The translations under genes were made by a program, and so were the position numbers. From the NCBI GenBank assembly GCA_020846975.1, contig JADLCX010000021.1, forward strand, positions 1 to 64,000: 64,000 nt of DNA, in the 5' to 3' direction. The notes beneath the pieces are model-generated. The model was given only the letters and a program-made list of their open reading frames with translations. It did no database searches and was not told the origin of the DNA. Shown piece by piece: positions 39,218 to 48,443 of this stretch (position 1 is its first letter; the number at the start of each line of letters is the position of its first letter). The DNA comes from Phycisphaerales bacterium. Its GTDB lineage: Bacteria; Planctomycetota; Phycisphaerae; Phycisphaerales; UBA1924.

Positions 39218-40284
39218 GGCTGCACCTCCAAGCCTCGCGGCACGCCCGAGTACCGATCGATCATGAACAACCGGGCCGCGGGCGCGTCCCCATCGTTCGA
39301 CCCGCGGACCTCGCCATCGAAGTTGGTGTCGCCGATGATCCACTTGTTGATGTTCGCGACGATGACCCTTCGCACGTAGGTCGGGCCTCGCACCGTGGAA
39401 CCATCCACGGGCTGATAGATGCTGCGCGTCTTTCGGTCGAGTTCGACCCCCAGCGCGGAAGCGAGCTTGCTCTCGTCGTAGACGGCGAACTGGGCGACCG
39501 GCGCGGCGAGCACGACATCCGAACTGTCATCACCGAGCAGCCGGGCCCGATCGATGTTGGAAAAGTCGTTGCTGGTCAGGATGCAGCGCACCGACGCCAT
39601 GAGGTCGGGGCTGATGTCGATTCGGTTGGCCTGGCACGAACCGGCCGGCAACCCCTGCCGGTCCTGGTAAGTCGGCCGCGGCATGACCACGAGCACCGGC
39701 ACGGACGGGCTGGTCACCATCTCGCCCGTGCGGGCCTTGAAACGCACCATGAATGTCTGACGATCGACCCCGGTGGTGGAGAGCGCGACGTTGTAGAAAT
39801 CGGTTTCCGGGAAGACCCAGTTGGCGATCGCATCGTCGTACCGGTTCTGCTGCCCGTTGCCGTCGTCGTACCACCCTGTTCCTGCGCCCAGCGTGCCCGG
39901 CGGCGCGTAGCCGCGGATCACCCACCCGGCGGGAAGTTGCAGCGGCTCCATGTCGGCGGCGGGAACGAAAACCTCGCGCTGCGGCTGATTGGTCGATGCG
40001 GGCAGCACGCCCGCCTTGACGCAAGCAACCATCCCGAGCCTGTTGTTCGAGCCGTAGGTGAACACCAGCGCGGCATCGTCATCGCCCTGCGTACGCAGCG
40101 CGGCATCGCGGCCGGTCTTCATCCCGACCCGCAGCAGGTTCTCCGCCAGGCTCTTCTCCTGGTTGTAGATCATGGCGGTGAACGAGGGCAGGGCGATCAG
40201 CGTCACCACCGCCAGGATGACGATGACCACCAGCAACTCGATCACCGTAAATGCCGCTGCGTTCAAGCGTCGAAGCGTGGTCAT
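39214..40284 (-). CDS. GspH-like prepilin-type protein
   Basis: A 356-residue protein with prepilin motif AAFTVIELLVVIVILAVVTL near the N terminus (residues 10-29), Glu5 present. The rest is beta-rich with a late calcium-loop-like motif (GDTNFDGEV, residues 318-326). Its start overlaps the stop of the G-like gene by four bases and its stop overlaps the start of the next gene likewise. These junctions suggest one tightly coupled transcript for the pseudopilins. Confidence 0.82.
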   Translation of the reverse strand: MTTLRRLNAAAFTVIELLVVIVILAVVTLIALPSFTAMIYNQEKSLAENLLRVGMKTGRDAALRTQGDDDAALVFTYGSNNRLGMVACVKAGVLPASTNQPQREVFVPAADMEPLQLPAGWVIRGYAPPGTLGAGTGWYDDGNGQQNRYDDAIANWVFPETDFYNVALSTTGVDRQTFMVRFKARTGEMVTSPSVPVLVVMPRPTYQDRQGLPAGSCQANRIDISPDLMASVRCILTSNDFSNIDRARLLGDDSSDVVLAAPVAQFAVYDESKLASALGVELDRKTRSIYQPVDGSTVRGPTYVRRVIVANINKWIIGDTNFDGEVRGSNDGDAPAARLFMIDRYSGVPRGLEVQP

Positions 40285-41207
40285 GGTCCCACCTCCACGA
40301 TATCGTCATCGGTCGCCGGATCGGCCGCGGGACCGGTCTGGTTGGTCTCGCCCGCGCGGCGGGGCTGCTGCTCATCCGTGCGCTTGTCGTTGCCGAGACT
40401 CACGATCGCGAACTCCGCGCTGGCGAGCGATGGGTTCTTGATCGGATCGCCCACGCACCTGGGCACCATGATGACCGGTTTGCCCGACTGCTTGTCCGGG
40501 CGCGGGTTCCAGCGGTAGTAGCGGATCGGGGACTGCCAGCGGTCGAGGAAGACCAGCCGCGTGGCCGACTCACGCACGCCGCGGCCGCCCTTGCCGAAGT
40601 CGAACAGGGCCTCGGTCGCCGCGCCGCGCTGGGCGAAGGTGCCGTCCTCGTTGGGGCGTGTGAACTTGGGGCCGAGGACGCCATCGACCGGCTTGCCGGT
40701 GTTGTTGGGATCGGCGTCGAGCGCGCCCATGAGGTAATAGGGCAGTGAGAGTTCGCTGTAGCGACGATCGGTCGTGAGCGGCGTGCCACCCGCGGCGGAT
40801 GTGAACCCCTGGAGGTAGGCGCGATCGGAATCCATCGTGCCGGTGTTCTGCTGCGAGACCTTGCCGAGGTAGGTGTTGGGCTGAGTCCCGCCGCCGTTAG
40901 GAAGGACCGCCACGGGCGTGGCGTCCTTCACCAGCGGCGGGTAGAACCCGAAATCGTTCTTGAAGAGAATGACCGCGGTCTTGAGCGAGTTGACCGTCTG
41001 ACGCTCGGCCGACTCGCGGGCGAATATCGCGCCCTTGCCGATCGCCAGAAGCAGGATTCCGGCGAGCACGGCGATGATGATCACCGTGATGGCGGTTTCC
41101 ACCAGCGTGAAGCCGCGCCGCGCGGACGCCCGGGCGCCCCATCCTGACAACGCGTAGTTCGCGGAGATTCCGCAGAGATCGCAGAGTCGTTGATTCGGTC
41201 TTGACAT
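40281..41207 (-). CDS. GspG-like prepilin-type protein
   Basis: A 308-residue protein whose prepilin motif is RRGFTLVETAITVIIIAVLA (residues 31-50). Then comes VNSLKTAVILFKNDFGFYPP, typical of major pseudopilins of type II systems. The leader before cleavage is long (31 residues, with NQRLCDLCGIS) and is encoded partly by repeat-like CTCTGCG sequence, see 41171-41262. The ATG at 41207 is preceded by GGAAGAG. The gene overlaps the H-like gene by four bases. It is larger than usual (about 140). Confidence 0.86.
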   Translation of the reverse strand: MSRPNQRLCDLCGISANYALSGWGARASARRGFTLVETAITVIIIAVLAGILLLAIGKGAIFARESAERQTVNSLKTAVILFKNDFGFYPPLVKDATPVAVLPNGGGTQPNTYLGKVSQQNTGTMDSDRAYLQGFTSAAGGTPLTTDRRYSELSLPYYLMGALDADPNNTGKPVDGVLGPKFTRPNEDGTFAQRGAATEALFDFGKGGRGVRESATRLVFLDRWQSPIRYYRWNPRPDKQSGKPVIMVPRCVGDPIKNPSLASAEFAIVSLGNDKRTDEQQPRRAGETNQTGPAADPATDDDIVEVGP

Positions 41208-41262
41208 CGGCTCTTCCTTGTATTTCTCCGAGACCTCTCCGGGCCTCTCCGCATTCTCTGCG
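41171..41262. repeat. Inverted repeat around the gspG-like start
   Basis: CGCAGAGATCGCAGAG (41171-41186) is imperfectly complementary to CTCTCCGCATTCTCTGCG (41245-41262). The G-like start codon and its ribosome-binding site lie in the loop between these arms. The CTCTGCG/CTCCGCG word is shared with the other elements at 7660 and 42614. Confidence 0.45.
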
Positions 41263-41275
41263 TTGTCCGAACCGA

Positions 41276-42568
41276 TCACACCGCATTGCCGCCCTGCAAC
41301 GACTCGATCATGCTGACCAGCGGCAGGAACATCGACACGACGATCGCGCCGACGATCACGCCCAGGAAGACGACCAGCATGGGCTCGATGAGGCTCACCA
41401 GCGCGGCCACGGCCACGTCCACCTCTTCGTCGTAGTTGTCGGCGATCTTCAGGAGCATCGCGTCCATGTCGCCGGTCTCTTCGCCGACGTCGATCATGTT
41501 GACCACGATCGCGTCGCAGACCTTCGCCTCGCGGAGCGGTTCGGCGAACGGCTCGCCCTCGCGGATCGAGTCGTGCACCTTTCCGAGCGCCTTCTCGAAC
41601 ACGTAGTTGCCCGAGGTGTCGCGGGTGATGAGCACGGCCTCGAGGATCGGCACGCCCGCGGAGATGAGCGTCCCCAGCGTGCGGGTGAATCGCGCGGTCG
41701 TGGTCTTGCGGATCAGGTTGCCGAAGACGGGCGTCCACAGGATCAGCGTGTCGGTCGCGGCGCGGCCGACCTGGGCCTTGCGGATCAGCTTGAAGAAGAT
41801 GAACAGCAGGAGCGGCGCGAACAGCAGCACGATTCCGCCGGGGAACGACTGGCCGACGTTCTTGCCGGCGACCCAGTTGCTGAACGCGATCAGGTACCGG
41901 GTCATGAGCGGCAGGGCCACGCCGAAGTCGCGGAAGATCTCCTCGAACTTGGGCACGATGAACCACATGATGAACGTCACGATCGCGATCGCGACCACCA
42001 CGACCACCGACGGATAGACCAGCGCGCCCTTGATCTTCCTCTTCAGGCGCTGGGCCTTCTCCATGAACTCGGCCAGACGCTGGAGGATGATGTCCAGCAC
42101 GCCGCCGACCTCGCCCGCGGCCACCATCTTCGTGTAGAGCCGGTTGAACGCGCTGGGGTGCTTGGCCATCGCCTCGGACAGGCTGGAGCCGCCCTCGACA
42201 TCCTCGCAGATATCGACGAGCACGTTCTTGAGCTTGCCGGGCTTCTGCTGGCCTTCCAGAATCTGGAGCGAGCGCAGGAGCGGCAGGCCGGCGTCCTGGA
42301 GCGTCGAGAGCTGGCGAGTGAACGTCGTCAGGTGCTTCTGCTTGACCTTGCCGAAGGAGAACGAGAGTTCCTTCTTCTTCTTGGTCTTCTTCTCTTCGCC
42401 GTCGCCGCCGGCGGGCCCGGGCGCCTTCTGCTTCTGCTCGCGCACCGAGGTCGGGAAGAACCCCTGGCCCTTGATCCGCTGGATCGCCTCTTCCGTGGTC
42501 GAAGCCTCGACCTGACCCTTCTGGGTCTTGCCCGAGGCGTTCAGTGCTTCATAGAGGAACGTCGCCAT
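41276..42568 (-). CDS. gspF: GspF/PilC-type inner-membrane platform protein
   Basis: A 430-residue polytopic protein that connects the ATPase to the pseudopilus. It starts MATFLYEALNASGKTQKG, typical of GspF, and has the two T2SSF domains with the repeated LSTLQDAGLPLLRSL and TLISAGVPILEAV segments. Three membrane helices are visible (about 190-215, 240-265 and near the C terminus). A charged insert (KAPGP...KKTKKKKE) follows the first 60 residues. The next gene downstream is gspG-like, 69 bases away. Confidence 0.93.
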   Translation of the reverse strand: MATFLYEALNASGKTQKGQVEASTTEEAIQRIKGQGFFPTSVREQKQKAPGPAGGDGEEKKTKKKKELSFSFGKVKQKHLTTFTRQLSTLQDAGLPLLRSLQILEGQQKPGKLKNVLVDICEDVEGGSSLSEAMAKHPSAFNRLYTKMVAAGEVGGVLDIILQRLAEFMEKAQRLKRKIKGALVYPSVVVVVAIAIVTFIMWFIVPKFEEIFRDFGVALPLMTRYLIAFSNWVAGKNVGQSFPGGIVLLFAPLLLFIFFKLIRKAQVGRAATDTLILWTPVFGNLIRKTTTARFTRTLGTLISAGVPILEAVLITRDTSGNYVFEKALGKVHDSIREGEPFAEPLREAKVCDAIVVNMIDVGEETGDMDAMLLKIADNYDEEVDVAVAALVSLIEPMLVVFLGVIVGAIVVSMFLPLVSMIESLQGGNAV

Positions 42569-42613
42569 GATCGTCTCCGCAAAGATTCCCGAGTACTTCA
42601 ACTCATCAGAACC

Positions 42614-42742
42614 GGTACGCCGAGGAATCAGAGAACATCAGAGGAAGAAGAAAAAACGCAAACCGCCCTTCTCAAAGGCCTCTGCTCCTTGATCTTGTCC
42701 TTCCTCTGCTCCCTCCGCTGTCCTCCGCGTTCTCCGCGTACC
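42614..42742. repeat. Inverted-repeat element, copy 2 of a dispersed family
   Basis: GGTACGCCGAG (42614-42624) is complementary to 42732-42742 with one mismatch, and CAGAGGAAG (42639-42647) is perfectly complementary to 42700-42708. The left end (42615-42644) matches 7660-7689. The element fills the gspE-gspF spacer. An A-rich stretch lies in the middle. Confidence 0.55.
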
Positions 42743-42753
42743 GCCTACCCGTC

Positions 42754-44487
42754 TCACTCTTCCGCAATGGTCTCCCGCACCACCTCGTCGATCGTCGTCT
42801 GGCCCTCGTAGATCGCCAAGAGCCCCGACTCGCGCAGCGTCCTCATGCCCGCCTTGCGGGCGTGGTCGCGGAGCACGTTCGTGCTGGCCTTCTTCATCAC
42901 CAGTTCGCGGAGCGCATCGCTCATCACCATGATCTCGAAGATCGCCATGCGCCCGCGGTACCCCGAGCCGTGGCAGTTATCGCACCCTTTGCCGCGGAAC
43001 AGTTTCCGCCCGCCGATGTCCTCGGGCAGAAGCCCGAGTTCCATCAGTTCCTCCTCCTTCGGGTCGTACGCTTCCTTGCACTTGGGGCAGATCGTCCGCA
43101 CCAGCCGCTGCGCGACGATGCCCTCGATCGTGGCCGTCAGGAGGAACGACTCGACACCCAGGTCCATGAGGCGGAGGATCGAGCTCGGCGCGTCGTTGGT
43201 GTGCAGGGTGCTCAGCACGAGGTGCCCCGTCAGAGAGGCCTGCACCGCGATGTTGCCGGTCTCCAGGTCGCGGATCTCACCCACGAGGATGATGTCGGGG
43301 TCCTGACGAAGGAAACTGCGGAGGCACCGCGCAAACGTCAGTTCGACCTCGTTGTTGATCTGGCACTGGCACAGGCCGTCGATGTCGTACTCGACGGGGT
43401 CTTCGGCGGTGAGGATCTTGGTCTCGATGTCGTTGAGGCTCGCCAGCGCGGCGTACAGCGTCGTGGTCTTGCCCGAGCCTGTCGGCCCGGTCACGATCAC
43501 GATCCCGTTCGGCTTGTTCACCAGCGCCTTGAACGTCGTGTAGTCGTCCTCTCGCAGGCCGATCCGGTCCAGCGAGAGCTGCACGTTCGAGCGGTCCAGC
43601 ACGCGCATCACCACGCTCTCGCCGTGCATCGTCGGCAGCACGCTCACGCGAAGATCGACCGGTGAGCCCCCCACCGTCAGTTCGATACGGCCGTCCTGCG
43701 GCAGGCGGCGCTCGGCGATGTCCATATTCGCCATGACCTTGACGCGGCTGGTGATCGCCGGGCCGAGGTGCTTGGGCGGGGGTACCATCTCGTACAGCAC
43801 ACCGTCGATGCGGTACCGCATCTTGAACTCGTGCTCGAACGGCTCGAAGTGGATGTCCGAGGCGCGATCCTTGATCGCCTGCAAGAGCACCAGGTTCAGC
43901 AGTTTGATGACCTTGTTGTCCTCGGAGGCTTCCTTGAGGGCATCGAGGTCGATCGACGCCCCGCCCTTGCCCGCCAGGCTCTTGAACTTGTCGTCGCTGG
44001 CGAGCTCGCTCACGACCTCGGTCACCGACGCCTGTTTGGCGTAGTGCTTCTTGATGATCGCGTCGATCTGGGCCGGCTCGGCCACCACCGCCTCGACGTT
44101 GAAGCCCATGAGCAGCCGAAGGTCATCCACCGCCCGGTAGTTGTCCGGGCTCTTCATCGCGATCTTCAGCCGCTTGCTGCGCGGGTTGTATTCAACCGGG
44201 ACAACCTGGTACGCCTGCACTGTTTCAGCGGCGATCGCATCCCGAACCTCGTCGGCGAGATCGGACTTCCCCAGATCGATGAACAACATGCCCGCCTGAC
44301 CGGCGAGCGCTTCCTGAACATCCCGCTGCGTGCAATAGCCCAACTCGACCAGAAGTTGACCGATCGGTACCTTCCGCGTCTTCTGAATGGCCAGGGCCTC
44401 GTGCACGCGCTCCCGCGTCACCTTGCCCAGCTTCGTCAGCACGCGGCCGAGTTTCCGGCCCTTGAGTTCCTGAGGATCGACAGGCAT
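42754..44487 (-). CDS. Type II secretion/type IV pilus assembly ATPase GspE/PilB-like (copy 1)
   Basis: A 577-residue hexameric assembly ATPase. An N-terminal MshEN-like domain (residues about 10-70), a linker, then the ATPase core: Walker A GPTGSGKTTT (334-343), Asp box TAEDPVEY, Walker B IILVGEIRD (399-406), His box TLHTNDA. Two CxxC pairs (CPKC 467-470, CDNC 502-505) form the zinc motif of GspE/PilB. The ATG at 44487 was chosen over an upstream one because a ribosome-binding-like CGGAG precedes it. The order with pilT and gspF marks the pseudopilus locus. Confidence 0.95.
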   Translation of the reverse strand: MPVDPQELKGRKLGRVLTKLGKVTRERVHEALAIQKTRKVPIGQLLVELGYCTQRDVQEALAGQAGMLFIDLGKSDLADEVRDAIAAETVQAYQVVPVEYNPRSKRLKIAMKSPDNYRAVDDLRLLMGFNVEAVVAEPAQIDAIIKKHYAKQASVTEVVSELASDDKFKSLAGKGGASIDLDALKEASEDNKVIKLLNLVLLQAIKDRASDIHFEPFEHEFKMRYRIDGVLYEMVPPPKHLGPAITSRVKVMANMDIAERRLPQDGRIELTVGGSPVDLRVSVLPTMHGESVVMRVLDRSNVQLSLDRIGLREDDYTTFKALVNKPNGIVIVTGPTGSGKTTTLYAALASLNDIETKILTAEDPVEYDIDGLCQCQINNEVELTFARCLRSFLRQDPDIILVGEIRDLETGNIAVQASLTGHLVLSTLHTNDAPSSILRLMDLGVESFLLTATIEGIVAQRLVRTICPKCKEAYDPKEEELMELGLLPEDIGGRKLFRGKGCDNCHGSGYRGRMAIFEIMVMSDALRELVMKKASTNVLRDHARKAGMRTLRESGLLAIYEGQTTIDEVVRETIAEE

Positions 44488-44513
44488 TGAACGCTCCGGG
44501 AGGCTTTGGGCAC

Positions 44514-44532
44514 CACGCCTCTCCGAGGCGTG
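44514..44532. promoter_or_regulatory. 8-bp hairpin in the gspE leader
   Basis: CACGCCTC-TCC-GAGGCGTG is a perfect 8-bp stem with a 3-base loop, 26 bases upstream of the gspE start. It may affect translation or mark an end of the pilT transcript. A second hairpin (CCCGCCG-AATC-CGGCGGG) stands at 44559-44576. Confidence 0.4.
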
Positions 44533-44641
44533 CGTAGGCTGCGTACCCAAGCCCACAACCCGCCGAATCCGGCGGGCCCTTCATCCGATATCGTTCAAGT
44601 TACCCTTACGGTTCCAAGAAAGCAAATGATCGCGGCCCAAA

Positions 44642-44670
44642 GTCTCGTTGCGACATTGACAAAACGAGAC
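44642..44670 (-). terminator. Hairpin after pilT
   Basis: GTCTCGTT and AACGAGAC form an 8-bp stem with 13-base loop, 17 bases past the pilT-like stop. On the minus strand it is followed by TTTGGG, a poor T-run, so a weak or rho-aided stop is likely. Confidence 0.4.
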
Positions 44671-44686
44671 ACCTTTCGTGACCGGA

Positions 44687-45838
44687 TCAGCCTTTCTTCT
44701 GTCCACCCGCGGCCCCAGACGCCGGCGGCTCTTCCTGCTCCTCATCCCACTCGGCGCGGCCGACGGTGCGGCCGAGTTTGTGCACCTTATCTGAGAGATC
44801 CTGAGGGTTCTTGGACTTGTCGATCATTTCCTCGGCCGAGATCATGCCACGCATGTACAGCGACCAGAGGTGATCATCCAGCAACTGCATACCGAACCGT
44901 TTGCCGGTCTGGATGAACGAATCGATTCGGAAGGTCTTGTTCTCACGGATGAGGTTCGCGATGGCGGGCGTGATGACCAGGAACTCGTAGGCGGCCACCA
45001 TGCCGGGCTGGTCGGTCCGGCTGAGGAGCGCTTGCGAGAGGATCGCGATCAGGGCCGTCGAAAGCTGAACTCTGATCTGGTTCTGTTGGGTAACTGGGAA
45101 GGCGTCCACCACGCGGTCGATGGTCTTGGCCGCGCCGGTGGTGTGCAGGGTTGCGAACACCAAGTGGCCGGTCTCGGCGGCCCGCACGGCGGCCTCGATG
45201 GTTTCGAGGTCTCGCATTTCGCCGACCAGGATCACGTCGGGGTCCTGACGCAGCACGCGACGCAGCGCCTCGGAGAAGCTGGGCACATCGTTGCCCACCT
45301 CACGCTGGTTGACGATCGACTTCTTGTGGTAGTGGTAGTACTCGATCGGGTCTTCCATCGTGACGATGTGCCGATCGGCGGTCTGGTTGATGTAGTCGAG
45401 CATCGTCGCCAGCGAAGTGGTCTTGCCCGAACCGGTCGGCCCCGTCACCAGGAACATGCCGCGGGGCCGGCGGATCAGTTCGCGGCACATATCCGGCAGA
45501 CCGATCTGCTCGAACGTCAGAAGGCGGCTGGGAATCTGGCGGCAGACGATCGCGAGATCGCCACGCTGGCGGAAGACCGAAACGCGGAAGCGGGCGGCAT
45601 CGCCGTAGGCGAAGCCGAAGTCGCACCCGCCCTCTTCCTGCAGTTCCTGCTGGCTTCGCTCGGGCGTGATCGCCTTCATCAGCGACACCATGTCGTCCGA
45701 ATCCAGGACCTTGGTGGCGAGGTTCTTGAGGTGACCGTGGAGCCGAAGCGTGGGCGGCCGACCGACGGTCAGGTGGAGGTCCGAAGCGCCGAGCTTGACG
45801 ACGGTGTCGAGCAGGCGGTCAATTTGCATGGTGGACAT
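44687..45838 (-). CDS. pilT: PilT-like type IV pilus retraction ATPase
   Basis: A 383-residue PilT-family ATPase. It begins MQIDRLLDTVVKLGASDLHL; Walker A is GPTGSGKTTS (133-142), Walker B VILVGEMRD (202-210), then TGHLVFATLHTTGA and the AIANLIRENK motif near residue 300, corresponding to the PilT AIRNLIRE helix. The latter motif separates it from PilB/GspE. It implies pilus retraction. Lying between two GspE-type genes, it suggests a type IV-pilus-like machine rather than a pure secretion system. Confidence 0.94.
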   Translation of the reverse strand: MSTMQIDRLLDTVVKLGASDLHLTVGRPPTLRLHGHLKNLATKVLDSDDMVSLMKAITPERSQQELQEEGGCDFGFAYGDAARFRVSVFRQRGDLAIVCRQIPSRLLTFEQIGLPDMCRELIRRPRGMFLVTGPTGSGKTTSLATMLDYINQTADRHIVTMEDPIEYYHYHKKSIVNQREVGNDVPSFSEALRRVLRQDPDVILVGEMRDLETIEAAVRAAETGHLVFATLHTTGAAKTIDRVVDAFPVTQQNQIRVQLSTALIAILSQALLSRTDQPGMVAAYEFLVITPAIANLIRENKTFRIDSFIQTGKRFGMQLLDDHLWSLYMRGMISAEEMIDKSKNPQDLSDKVHKLGRTVGRAEWDEEQEEPPASGAAGGQKKG

Positions 45839-45893
45839 GTTGAGTTCCCTACTTCCGCGTTGCTGCTTCTACCGAAGACGTTCTACTCGCCGC

Positions 45894-47630
<1,737 letters not shown>

Positions 47631-47789
47631 GGATGCTTCGCGTGACGAGCCCGAATCCTCACCGGACGGTGACGCATCCGACCCGGGAGGGAAAGGGATG
47701 ATACCGCCGATCCCGCGGGCCGGAGCGGCCGGACCCCGCGCGATTGTGTAGACACCGCCGGCAGACCCTACCATCCGCACTCAACGCTC

Positions 47790-48443
47790 ATGACCGCCAC
47801 GCCTCACCTGCTCATCACCGCCGGCCCGACCCACGAGCCGATCGATCGCGTCCGCTTCATCGGCAACCGGTCATCGGGCCGACTAGGGATCGCGCTGGCC
47901 GATCGAGCGGCGCGGCTGGGATGGAGCGTCGAGTTGCTGCTGGGACCGACCTGTCTGACTCCCTCCGATTCGCAGATCCGCCTTCACCGGTTCCAAACAG
48001 CGTCCGACCTCGAATCACTCCTGCGAGAGTGCGTTCCGCGGTGCGACATCCTGATCATGGCGGCCGCCGTGGCGGACTACCGGCCGCGTGCCGGCGTCGA
48101 TTCCTCCGGGAAGATCAAGCGCGGCGACCAGCCGTTGGTCATCGAGCTCGAACCGACCAACGACCTGCTGGCCGGTGTCGCCGGCTGTCGCCGCCCAGAC
48201 CAGACGGTGGTCGGCTTCGCACTCGAGCCGCGTGAACGACTGATCGAGTCAGCGACCTCGAAGCTCGCGAGAAAGCGCCTGGATTTCATCGTCGCCAATC
48301 CGCTCGAGACCATGGATGCGCCGACCATCGAAGCGACGCTGTTCGGCCCGCGCGGGGTCGTTCGTACCTGGCCGTCGGTCTCGAAAGAGGACTTCGCCGC
48401 CGACCTGCTCCAGACCATCGCCGCCGCGAGGATCCCTGCATGA
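47790..48443 (+). CDS. coaB: Phosphopantothenate-cysteine ligase (CoaB domain)
   Basis: A 217-residue protein equal to the C-terminal half of CoaBC. It starts with TAGPTHEPIDRVRFIGNRSSGRLG, the CoaB nucleotide-binding signature, and has AAAVADYRP with the conserved Asp, and the KIKR and LEPTND motifs. It joins 4'-phosphopantothenate to cysteine in CoA synthesis; the decarboxylase half (CoaC) is absent and must be separate. Its stop overlaps the next start (ATGA). Confidence 0.93.
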   Translation: MTATPHLLITAGPTHEPIDRVRFIGNRSSGRLGIALADRAARLGWSVELLLGPTCLTPSDSQIRLHRFQTASDLESLLRECVPRCDILIMAAAVADYRPRAGVDSSGKIKRGDQPLVIELEPTNDLLAGVAGCRRPDQTVVGFALEPRERLIESATSKLARKRLDFIVANPLETMDAPTIEATLFGPRGVVRTWPSVSKEDFAADLLQTIAAARIPA

